64,000 bases of DNA from positions 10,772,670 through 10,836,669 of the forward strand of contig NC_087062.1 in the NCBI RefSeq assembly GCF_963678635.1. Reading direction: 5' to 3'. This DNA comes from Symsagittifera roscoffensis. Its lineage: Eukaryota > Xenacoelomorpha > Acoela > Convolutidae. Each line of letters opens with the position of its first letter. The stretch's first letter is position 1. Positions 37,101 through 48,700 of the stretch are shown here, one piece after another. The notes under the pieces are model-generated. The model was given only the letters and a program-made list of their open reading frames with translations, was not told the DNA's origin and searched no databases. Made by a program: the position numbers and the translations under genes.

Positions 37101-39702
37101 CGAAAGACAAACCCATACCACAAACAATTTGCTTTTTGAACAAAGTACATAACCAACAAGACATAAGAAAAACCACAACAAACCCAACATAAAATGTTGT
37201 CACATAACAGGACCCCTCATAAAAACCGCATGAAATCATACTCCCACACCTGGCCTAACCCACCAGGAAAGGACGTCCTGAGCATGCTCTATAGCCGGCC
37301 TAACCCACCGCGCTACATCCACGCTTTGTGACCACACCTTTATTTTTAATAAGAGCTACTCAAGGGTGAGTAACTCTTCAAAATAACCGAACTAAAACAA
37401 AAAGCTTTTGTGAAAACAACTAACTAAAATCATTATTAAAAAAAAAAAAAAAAAAAAAATATTAAACTAATAAAAGATTTATAAAATGTAAAATTACATG
37501 ATGCAATATATAGATCAGAATACAACACCAAGGACGAACATCAAAAGACAAGACGACCTCACTACACTCGAGAGAGAATGACCAACTACAATCGATATGC
37601 CGCTCACAATCACAACTCAAAGGATTTAGAGTACGACTTGACTTCGCAGAAAAGGACTTCATTGAACTAGACCAATGACCACCTCGATGTTCAAGTATAC
37701 GTACAGATCCGAGTAACCAGGCATCCCCTCCACGCACAATCTCCACGCCATTCCCGAGCTAGATCAAACACAAAAGAAGTTCTCTCCAAAGAACAGAAAA
37801 ACCTGACATAGCCAACCATTCTGAAACCAGAATTGATGCTGTTGCAGAGACTCAGTCGTTGTCACAAGAAGAACACAACGTCTTGTGTCCTCAATTCCAG
37901 ATCCCTGGAACTTCCTTAACAAAAAGGAAACAAAAGAAAAATGATGTTCGCCAAATACCAACGTCCATCATCCATCCTTGAACTCCAAAAGAACTGTTCT
38001 AAAAAACTCTGTAAAACCCGGATGGGTGGAACCTGATCTAAACTATATTTTATGATTGGATAAATTAAATGTTTTACCAATGTAAAGTATTTAATATTAA
38101 CCAATCATGATCCATCTAACTAACAACCCACTTATTTGTAAGTGCTGAAATTACTTGTAATTTCAGCACCAGAGAGATTTGAATTTAACTTAGAAATTAG
38201 TTGGACTCTCCCGAGCACTTCAGCAGCCGCAATAAACCAGTATACCCTAGATCTATTGAGCCTAGCAGAGACTAGTTAAACAACCTGAGACTAGATAGTA
38301 TAAGAGTAAGATTAGGATCGGTATTAGACTAAGAAGTTGCACGAATCTATCCGGCCGAAAATAAGATAGCGTGACGAGCAGACGGTGTACCCTATCCGAA
38401 ATTACTCTATGAGTTATACACTTCGGTCCTAACTCAAATGCTCACCCTAATTCCGGAGTTTTAGGGCATAAAAATTGTTCTTCAGGGAATCCATTTATAT
38501 TTAGGGACCCAACTAACAACTTTTTGGCTCTTTCACGATGTCAAGCTAGTTCATCATGTCAAATTTCAATGCTTTATGACTACGTTAACATGGTGTTTTT
38601 CAACATTTAATTTCAATTGTGGGGGAAAAATAGGAAAAGAGCCAACTTTTCCGTCTAATCCTCTAAAACCGCCTCTGATTACACCGTAACACTGGTTTAT
38701 ATATCTGGTTGGGGTGAAAAGTAAAACTGTTGACCAGCCACCTTAGAAAATTGGTGTAAGTATGATAGTTTGGTCCCAGGAATAAGCAGGAAAGTGGGAA
38801 AGATGGGTCCATCAATTTGGCTCTTTTTCCTCCCCCCCCCCCCCCTCACCTCACACGAGCTTCAATATATTAGTGTAACGAGTAGTTTTACGAGGCACAA
38901 CTATCATACTTGTGCGTGCCAGAAAATCGATCTAGTCGACAAAGAAAACTGTTTCGAAATTGCTACATATACTATTGCTACATACAAATACAAAATACAC
39001 GTAATATTATTCAAACAGCAATCAGCGGTAAAATATTGACCGCTGCAGTCACGTCAACGTGTTGCGAGCTTGCCAACAGAGGGCAGGACTCTTTACGAAA
39101 ATTAGAGCCGGTTAAATTTAACACTTTTATTTTGCCTAATGTAAGTTTCGCCTACCTTATACAGTCCCTTTAAATACTATTTGTTAAAAAGATATGCGAC
39201 CAGTGAGGCTCGAACTCACGACCTTAAGATTATGAGACTTACGCGCTGCCGACTGCGCCATGGTCGCTTGTTGGATTGTAAGGTATGTTCTATAGAGAAC
39301 AAGCTGTTTCACCAAAGTATATAGTCAGATAAGAAAAGAGTCAATACGGCAACTGCTGTTAGTCAGCTGAAAATCAAAGTTTCTCTCTCCTCACTATTTT
39401 TTAATCTTTGTCCTATCATCTGACTTATTGTCAGTAATCAAACTTATCTTTATTTCTTTATTTAGACGTGATTGAATCATCTCCGGACGCTAAAACTGAA
39501 ACAGTTGTATTTTCTGGAGATCAACTACTGCCATTGACTGTTCTTCTCATTCTCAATAGCAGAGTGCCTTGCTGGTTGACACTAATTAACTACATAAAGA
39601 ATTATAGATTGTCCGAGGTTAGTGAGAAGTATTTTAGATTGTAGTATATTTAAAATACTCAATATGAAGAATATAAAACTTATCTCGCTCCTGGGTGGGC
39701 TC

Positions 39703-39739
<37 letters not shown>

Positions 39740-42700
39740 GCCGATTGCGCCACAAGAGCTGTTTGGAGTTAGATTGAGTTGCTTTACAATGTGAAGTTTG
39801 ATTGATTCAGCTTAAAATGTCAGACAAGAAATGCACCTGCGATTTGTTGTATTCCAAACTTCTGCTGAGTTAATAGTTAAGAAACGATGGTAAAATGGGT
39901 TTTTGTCAAAATTTAAAAACAACGCATGTCAAAAATTATGATAAGGTAAACTTTTGGCGCTCCGGGAACGAACATTTTTTTGGCAATCCGAGTATCCGCC
40001 CGATTTTGTGATCTGGGTTCACACCGGAGAGATCAACAAGAAGATCCGCAAACTTTATTCACTTTTTTAGAGCAGAAACAGTCAAGTAGAATATGCAATC
40101 ACCAACTTCGAAGCAGCAATCATGATCATACAAAGCGGTGATTTAAAAAGAGACGCGGAAAAAGAACAACATCTAGGTGGAAATTGGCAAAAATCAGCTT
40201 TAAAACTACCGAAACCACGACAAAATGTCGCACATTCCGTTTCCAAATCACATGCACATAAGGACTCAAATTGGACGTCGAACGCTTTAATGCCGCTCGG
40301 ATCTCCGAGTACGGCCGACGATACAGACAGCGGACTCGCGTCGGATGACATGCAAACCTCTAGTATTGACGACGACTCAACGAGTAAGGCCACGACAGTC
40401 GGAGATTCCGCGAGTGAGACGTCATTCATACCTTCCAATTGTAGTGATGGCAACGAAACTAATAATGGGGATTCAGTATTCGATGGAGATGGAGAATTGA
40501 CGAACTCATTGAGTCTGTCGATCCCAATGATTACAGAAGATTCGCCCATTAACAGACTGTTTCGCGTGAGTTTCAGTTGTTAAGAGTCGATGAACGTAGT
40601 TCAACTCTTTCGTTGGTCCTGATGATTTTTTTTTGTTTTTTTTCCCTGGAAAATTTTAAAATTTGTTCAGGACCAAATTTGCTTGTTCGCGACTTTACTT
40701 TTGATTTCTTTTTAAGTTCAGTTCATTTCCTTTGTTTGCATAAGCAAAGCTTGTGTTATCGTATGAACTTTTTTCCTACCTAAGTCGCAAATATTGTTGC
40801 GACAAAATGTGTTCATTTTGAAACTGTTCATTTTGATCAATAATAATCTGTATACAGCCAATGCTAAGGATATTAACACAGACTATTAAATTACAAATTG
40901 CACCTTATTTTCATGGTATCATGGATCTGTAGCGTAGAAGTAGGGAAGGAGAACCGCAACAAAATACGAGGGTTGGAACCTGGGCAGGGTCGGATGTTTT
41001 CAATGAAATTTTTTGTGTACCAGTTAAAATGCGTCCGCTCTAAGTTGAGGCATGTTTCTTTGTTTTTCAAATTGACTGGTACTGATAATGCGTCATAATT
41101 GGCTTGAGTCACTTAGCAATTATGTAGACTCATAATTGCCGTGCGTCACTTAAGAAGTTATGTAGAATTAAAGTTTAACTCATTCAATTTTTCCCAGAAG
41201 CGTTATCGGTCATATTTTTACTTGTGTATGCGAAGTGCAACTGCGCCTCTGTGTAAAAGGAAGGCAAATTCAACAATCGAACAGGTCACGAAAAAGGCTT
41301 TGGCATGTTTTGTATGTAATTAAGTACATGTATGGTTTCATGTATAATTATTAAGAGTAATGAACATAGCGAAGACTCTTATATAGGTCCTGATGTTTTT
41401 TTTGTTTGTTTTTTTTTCAGGAAAAAGTTTTAAAATATTGAACGATTTCTAATTTCGATAGTGGAATTTATTTTTAAGATTTCCCAGCGGAATAAAAACT
41501 TTACATATTGATCCAGTTTTCTCAAATCGGGTTCATGTTATCAAAAAAGCGCCAATCATAAATTGTTCTAGAAATTCAAAGAACTTACAGGGCATCTATT
41601 TTTTTTTGAAAGTTGAGATTTTTTCTAGAAAGTTGGTGTTTTTTTTTATGTAACTTGCGTTCATTACTCTTTTCCAATCTTCGGTTGGCTATGTTAGATT
41701 TTTGCTATTATTATTTTTGTGCTGTTGGGTTTTCGACTTTATGGTTGTCCATTAAATTCTTTGCTTAGTATCTGAATAAGTTATGCTTCCAACAAATATA
41801 CGACACTTGTGAATACTATGAGGGTAGTACATGTGCTTTTTTTCCAAAAAGATTTTGTCGAAAATTTTTGGGTTATTTTTAGCTTGATTGGCTTATTTAT
41901 CTAATTTATTGGTAACCTTTTGGTTCGCTTTTTCACTTGCGATCAGCCTAGTGTGTTATTACGAACCTTCTTTTCTTTCTAACCTAACTCGCTAAATAAA
42001 GTGTTCATTAAAAGTATTTATTTATTTGGAAATGTCACATCATCTGTTCTCTGCTTCATTTGTGACTGAGATTGGTTAGTGTGTGAGACTCCTTATCTCT
42101 CGGTCACACGTTCGAATCTCAGATGAAGCCGAATTTTTACTAATTCGAGGCTTTTCTAATTTTTTTATTGCACTTTATAGAGCTGGTTTTTGTCGTGTTC
42201 CCGCAAGTGTTTAATAATTTTAAAGAAAAAAAGTGCTTCGAATTCATGAAATTTTTTTTGACTCTTTCTTCATCGTTCGAAGTTCGCTTTGCTACTTCTT
42301 GAGCGCCATGCCGTTTTAGTTTTGTACTTGTATCGAAAGTGGTTTGATGCTCAGCTTCGCCCCTGTTTTCAGAAGTTCAGTTCATTCCATTTGTTAAAAG
42401 GAAGGCAAACGCTACCAACGAGCAGCAAAAAAATAAGGTTACGAAAAACGTGATTTGTTTCTAGTTTTGAAAGTGGATTATTTTTTTCAGGTTTGCCCAA
42501 TGAAATGGAAAGTTTATCTATAGACTTAGTTTTTGAAAATCAAAGAGCCATATTTTTTCTTCGAAATTAGAATTGTCAGATGCGAAAGCTTAACGGTAAA
42601 AGGTGCATATTTCAACGGACTTAGATCAGGGTGATCAAAAACAAGCCAGTATTTTTCTGTTTTCTTGTATTCATTGCATTTTTCGAACTGTCTGATGGCT

Positions 42701-45700
42701 ATGTTTTTCAGCTTATCAAAGATGACAAGCGTGAGGAGATGGCAGAGTTGCTAGAGGGGGAGGGAGGGGACTCTTTGATAGAGAGATTGTGTCATCCACT
42801 CTGTGCATGTGCCAAATGTCAACTGATCAAAGGAACACCCAATGGAATCACAAACGGGTTTGAGCAACGCGTATATTTATTTGATGCATTAGCTTGTCTT
42901 ATCCACCAAATTGTCCCACATTGTCACAGTAAAACAGAATAAACTAATTTTTTCTCCGATCGGAAATATTTTGGAGTTTTATTTAGAAATAATTTTCAAA
43001 CTTTATCTTTTTTGTTTTCAAAATCAATTGTGCTGGTTTTAAGTTTTGAGACATGGCGCATCGAAATTGATGCGAAGCTGCTTATAAAGCGGAAAATTTA
43101 TAAAGCGAAGACGCCATTGAAATTTTTGTTGTTTAATAATGTTATTTACGACTATTTATCCACGAGGAAAATGACAAACGTACGAGCTCTTCAGCTCTTT
43201 ACCGAGCACCGATGTTGCTCCCTAGTCAAGAGTTAGATGCTTTTTTTTAAAAAAAAATCTGGAACTGGGTTTTGGAGATAGCTCATATAAAAGCTGACCA
43301 GAAAAATTCTTCCTTGTTTTACTAGTTTTTTTTTCCAGAGTGCATACGAGTGAGGGCAGTGTCTCATCGGCTGACTGTCTGGGAGGGAAATTGGCATCTG
43401 TGGGGGAGAGGGAAAAGGACAGAGTTAGTAGCTCCTCCCGCAATGAGAACGGATGGACGGCACTGCACGCTGCCGCATTCTACGGTAGGCGCAAGAGTAA
43501 TTTTTTCGAGCTATTTCGAAAATCAGGCCAAACACTTCGAGGAACTATGAAGTATGTTGTCAGTATGTTTGTTAATAAGGAAGGGGGAGTAGGGGTCGTC
43601 CTGTGATTTGACATAAAATTTTAAAATTAGAACATTGAAACTGTTGCCAATTTTCTCAACATGGAAGCTTAGATGAGTCAGCGTTTATGTCTCTTTTAAC
43701 TCTTTTGCTAAATTAGTTTCATCTGAATGATAAAGGAGCTTAAGATACAGCCGCTGCTATGCTCTCGGTTGGTCGTTAATATATGTAAAAAAAGTTACCC
43801 TTGCGATTAATGGGTGTTTGGAAAGAGTGGTACATTGCAGGCAACCAGTACGCTCTAGAGCGATTGGTCAATCTTGACTATGCGGTCTCCCCCAAGACCC
43901 TCCAGGGGCTCACACCCCTCCACCTTGCCTGCATGGAAGGCCACCAGAGCATATGTGTAAGTACTGCATGCAGCACCCTTATCATGTCAGCATAGCATGT
44001 TGCACAGGTAAGTATTCGGGCTTCTTATCTTTTCTGTTAGTCCCCAGCCATTAAGTAAATTATTATAAAAGCTCCCTCAATTGATTAAACATGATTGAGC
44101 TTTTGGGAATGTTTCAAAAAAAGTCGGAGAGTGTTTGACAATCGTGCACTCGGAGCAGTCCCTCATGCGTAAACGTCCGAAAATTTTGTCAACCAATCAG
44201 AGCTCAGTATTTGAAAATTCGAAACAAATGAGAGATAAGTTTAATCAGTTCTGGACTAGACTCGACTCATCATTGCTCAGCGAATCATATTTCTCATGGT
44301 ACGTCTTGTAGTGTTGGGGACTAGCATCAAAGATTCGGGTTCTCTGTGGTAGACGGATCCAAGTAAAATGTTAAGATCTCTACTTTGAATTTGCTTGTTG
44401 AAAAACAAAACTTGATTTTGTTTAATCTTTGCTTTTAAATGCTTATTTTAGTTTTTTTGTTGGACCAGAGAAATCTGTTATTTACAAATTATGTGGATCT
44501 GTCCATCTTAACTGTTTCAGTAGTCTGGACTGGTTCTAATTATTTCATTTGTGTTTGTGTTCTTTCAAAATGCTGTGATTTCTGTTTCACTACTAATTTG
44601 CTAATGATGATGAAATAGTTCTGACCAAAAACAGCATCGATACGGAATACTATTTTTTTTATTGAAAGCAAATGTTCTGGAAATCTACTTCAAGAGGCTG
44701 TAAGTCAGACTCTGCTTATTGTGCAACTATTTAACGCCGTTTACAGAAAATCAAGGTTTCTTTTCTGGTAATAATTCTGTACCATTGATTCCTAGAAACA
44801 TCGGTAGAAATTTTTTGCCAGAAAAGAAGCCTAGACTTTCTGTATACGGAGTTTAATAGTTACACAATAAGCACATCTGACTAAACATGAAAACCTAACT
44901 CATACAGCCTCTTGAAGTAACATCATTTCCAGATCATTCGGGTCTAGGACAACAAGCCGACGGGACTTCAAGCCGAAGGGACTTCAGGCCGAAATTTAAA
45001 CTTTACATACACCTCAAATCACTATTTTTTTTACCTGTCAAACGTTGCTTTTAAAAATTTTAGGCAAGTTCAGACCAGAATATAAGCGTTATTCATGACA
45101 ATAAATCACTTAGGATTAGCATCCATTAATATCAAGCCGGTTTTTGAAATGCATAGCTTATAAACAAAAAAATTGCCTTCAGCCATGTTTTATTTTTCAA
45201 CTTTCCTTAACATCATTCGGAGGCTTAAATTTTTTGAAAACGCCAATAACTACTGGAGAAAGGTCATCATGAAATTGATAAATTCTTCAAAAAAAGTTTT
45301 AAATTAATCATATTTTATGGCTTAATGAGCAAATTTTCGGCTTGAAGTCCCTAATTTTACAATTCGGCTTCAAGTCCCGTCGGCTTGATGTCCGGCAACC
45401 GATCATTCATTTCAAAAAAGTAATAGATTTCTGTGTGGTGCTGTTTTTAGTCAGAACTATTTCATCGTTGTTTTTGCTGTAATTTTCCCCCGTTTTGGAC
45501 TATGAATAACTCCTGTCTCTAATGTACGAAGAAAAATGAAATTTAGGGCGAGCTGACATAGTGCATAAATTGTGTCGAGATTTCAAGTGCGATGTAATGT
45601 GCATTGAATTGCACGGGTGTCGCACTGCACTGCATATTGCATGTGCAATGGTGCACACAGAAGCTGTTGCTCCCAGTATCATTGTGAGTTGAGTGAAGAT

Positions 45701-48700
45701 CTTTCTCATTAGCTTTGGATTTGATTGGAAACATGGATTGAAATTGGAATCAAAACCAGTTGAGCTTCACTCACTCAGACTAAGATTTCACAATAAAAGT
45801 ATCAATGCCTATGTCGGCTTGCTCTTCTTTTTTAAACCTTTGCTTCTACCTCGGTCAATGAAATTATTTGCTCAAGTCTAAAATGTAATCATGTGTCAAC
45901 CTAATCTTGTCCTTGCTTGCATAGCTGATATCTTAACGATGGTTGTCAACTGAGATGTTACTTGTTGATTACTTTTTAATCTTCATTTTGAATCACTTTT
46001 ATCTACTGATTACAATAATTTCAATTGTTTGGATGCAATTTTTGAACATTGTCTGTTCAGTTGAAATCTTGAATTAATTAACAAATTCAGATGTTGCTGA
46101 TGTACTATGGAGCACCAGTGAACGCTGTGGATAAACAAGGCAACACGGGACTGCACATAGCCTGTCTGAACGGAAACATCCACGTGGTAACTGCTCTGCT
46201 CTACCAACCAGGGGCGGCTGAGCCACTGAATGTAAACGCACAGAACATCCTGCACGAGACTCCGATATTCTTAGCTGCCAAATTTGGATACGGTGAGTTG
46301 AGTCAAGAGGGACTGGATCGTTACGTGTCTGTGATTACATTTCTCGGTCTTTTAATACTCGTCTCTCCCCCCTCCATAATGATAAATAACAAGTGTAAGG
46401 GGGCTATATTTTTCGGTAACTATATTGTGGGAAGGCACAATAGAGGGAAACACCCTAAATTTTATATGCCATAGCTAAAAAAATCCATATTCTAGCGGAC
46501 TTAGATTAGGGAGACCACTTGGTCACTAATTTTTTGGAACGTGACTAATTGGTCTTTGTTTTTAAGAGTCGATGAACATAGTTCAGACTCTTATATAGGT
46601 CGTGATGATGTTTTTTTCGGATTTTTTTTTCAGGAAAGTCTTAAAATTTGTTCAGGCTTAAATTTACTTTTTCGCGGTTTGACTTGATTTTTTTTTCAAT
46701 ATCAGTTCATTTCTTTTTATAAAAGGAAAACAACTTCCACTGTTGAACAGCGAAAGTGTAAAGGTCACAAAAATGTGATTGACTTCTAATTTCGAAAATG
46801 GAATTTAATCATGAGAGGGGTGAAAAAGAAGCGCCATTTACTAATTTTTTAAATTTTGGACCAAGTTAACATCCTCCCCCAAAAGCGGTTTAGGGGGAGG
46901 ATGTTAGTTTGATTGTTGGGATTTTTAAAGTTGGGATTTTTCAGCCAATCAGAATCGAGCACTTTACATGCAGCGCTTAGCAAATTTAGTTTAACTTTGT
47001 TGTAAACTTGATCCCTAATTTTTATTCCATTAGTGGAAATAGTGCGAGAGCTTCTCGACTTCGGGGCTGACATCTCCCTGGAAAATGCAGTGGGAGAGGG
47101 ACCGGTGCAAGTGTGTCTGGACAACGAGATCAGACTGTTGCTGCTGGGGGGATCCCAGACGGCCGCCTTCACTAAATGGTCTGATGATAGATTGTTTCAA
47201 GTGAACCAGCAGTTGCAAGGAGAATACGAAGAGAGCGTCACAAACGATTCAGTAAGTTCGATGTTATTTTAATTTTATGCTTACAAGTAAGACTCGCTTC
47301 TATACGCAACTGCTATAAAGCTAGTGCGTTCATGTTGAGAAGTACGGGACAGTGGTCTAGTGGTATGATTCTCGCTTTGGGTGCGAGAGGCCCCGGGTTC
47401 AATCCCCGGCTGTCCCCTGAATATTTTGCTATTATTCATATAACATTTTTCAAAATATATAGTTAGAGGACTTTAGAATTAAGAGTTGCTTACAGCCATT
47501 TTTTTTACAGACAGCACTCCATTTATTAACTCAACACTAAATGATTACCATAGCATGTTAAGGATACCCAAGTCTCTCGACGAAATACGTCTAGAGTGCG
47601 CAAATTGTGAATTAATAGGAAGAAGACCACGCAGGGTAGCAAGCAGTAGCAGGCAGGGCAGGTCAAAAATTCATTGGACAACTGAAAATCAAATTGCAAT
47701 TAATTAGAACGTTGAAAATCAATTATCAAATAATTGGCACAACCCAAAATTAAATTGCAATTAGTTTTACAATTAATTGCAAGCAAGAAGCAACACTCTT
47801 GGTTAACAACTTTTGACAAGAGTTCACTCTCCCAGTATTTTTTGTTGGTTTTCTGAAATAACTGCCTAGAATTGTGCCGAAGATCAGAATTGCATATTCT
47901 GCAGTACTGAAAATCTTTTAAACAAAATTACTGTTTGATGAAGTAGAAAAAAAATTATTCTCAGAGAAGTGTGCGGTTGTTTCCTGAGATATGCGTTTGA
48001 TAAAAAAATAACTGCAATTAATTGGTATTGCGCACAGGGGCGGATTGGGGGGGGGGGGGGCTGGACGCCCCCCCCCCCTCAGGGATTCGAACTCTGCCAA
48101 CCCAAAGGGTCCCCCTTTGATACTTTTTCAGAAATCCATTTTTGGCCGACCGACCCTAAAATTTTTCTAAAGGCGCCTTTGGCGCCAATATATACTAACT
48201 TTGAGGGGGAGCGCGCGCCAAAAAAACGCGATTTTTTTGTCAAAATTTTTCAAAAATTGCCCAAAAACGGCTTTTTTGACTGTTTTTTCAAAAAAGTGCC
48301 TGCGGCGCAGAAAATATAGCCAAAGTAGGGGCAAAACAGTGCTTTGGGAAACCTCGAAAAATCAATTTGGTCGACCTAAAAAAAAAGGTCGTCAAAATTT
48401 TGGAAAATTTTTTGAAAATCCGCCCCCCTCAAGAAAATCCTAGATCCGCCCCTGATTGCGCAATCAGTTAATTGTAATTGGTCAGGAATGAAAATCAATT
48501 AATTGCACTGAAAAATTTCGATTAGCTGCAATTAATTGCAATGACAATTAATTTTTGACCTGCCCTGGTAGCAGGGAATCATGCCTCAGTATATTTTCAA
48601 ACAAGTTTTGTTGATTTCTGCGAAACTTTTATGAGCCGCCTTTTCCAGTTTCCCAACCAACGATAAACAAACTGCTCAAAAGTTTTTCAGAATTGCTCGA

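Larger units (their letters stand above)
36480..38026 (+). other. Element 3' region, 1.5 kb
   Basis: No convincing sense ORF. It holds four copies of GCAGTAAAT (36608, 36641, 36694, 36716), two copies of GGCCTAACCCACC (37252, 37297) and a run of about 22 A at 37438-37459. A short purine-rich string (GGATGGG) abuts the 3' LTR and is the likely polypurine tract. The minus strand has a 94-codon frame at 37462-37746 without recognisable features. Confidence 0.6.
19519..38436 (+). mobile_element. 18.9-kb Ty3/gypsy-class LTR retroelement with env-like gene
   Basis: The element is bounded by 410-bp LTRs that begin TG and end CA, with a 4-bp target duplication. It inserted in intron 7 of ANKRD27 in the sense orientation. 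The order is: LTR, primer-binding site, 1.7-kb leader, a 155-codon basic ORF overlapping the gag start, Gag-Pol, two tiny hydrophobic ORFs, a 378-codon ORF without Met, an env-like glycoprotein, a 597-residue ORF, a candidate intron and a 1.5-kb 3' region. The integrase follows RNase H and is followed by a GPY/F module, which assigns it to Ty3/gypsy rather than BEL/Pao or copia. Identical LTRs and undisrupted ORFs indicate a very young insertion. The length is far above the usual 5-9 kb. The coding strand is A-rich, in contrast to the T-rich introns around it. Confidence 0.95.

Noticed and set aside
40082-40549. 155-codon minus-strand frame over exon 9
   Set aside because: Exon 9 on the + strand carries the VPS9 end and correct splice sites; the antisense frame is a composition effect.
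42631-42711. Start codon upstream of exon 10 as the beginning of a separate small Cys-rich protein
   Set aside because: The hydrophobic N-terminal part is transposon-derived intron sequence. The Cys motif belongs to ANKRD27 exon 10, which continues exon 9 in phase.
48035-48454. G-run and C-run as a G-quadruplex or CRISPR-like array
   Set aside because: They belong to a MITE family whose copies share these runs; no repeat-spacer pattern exists.
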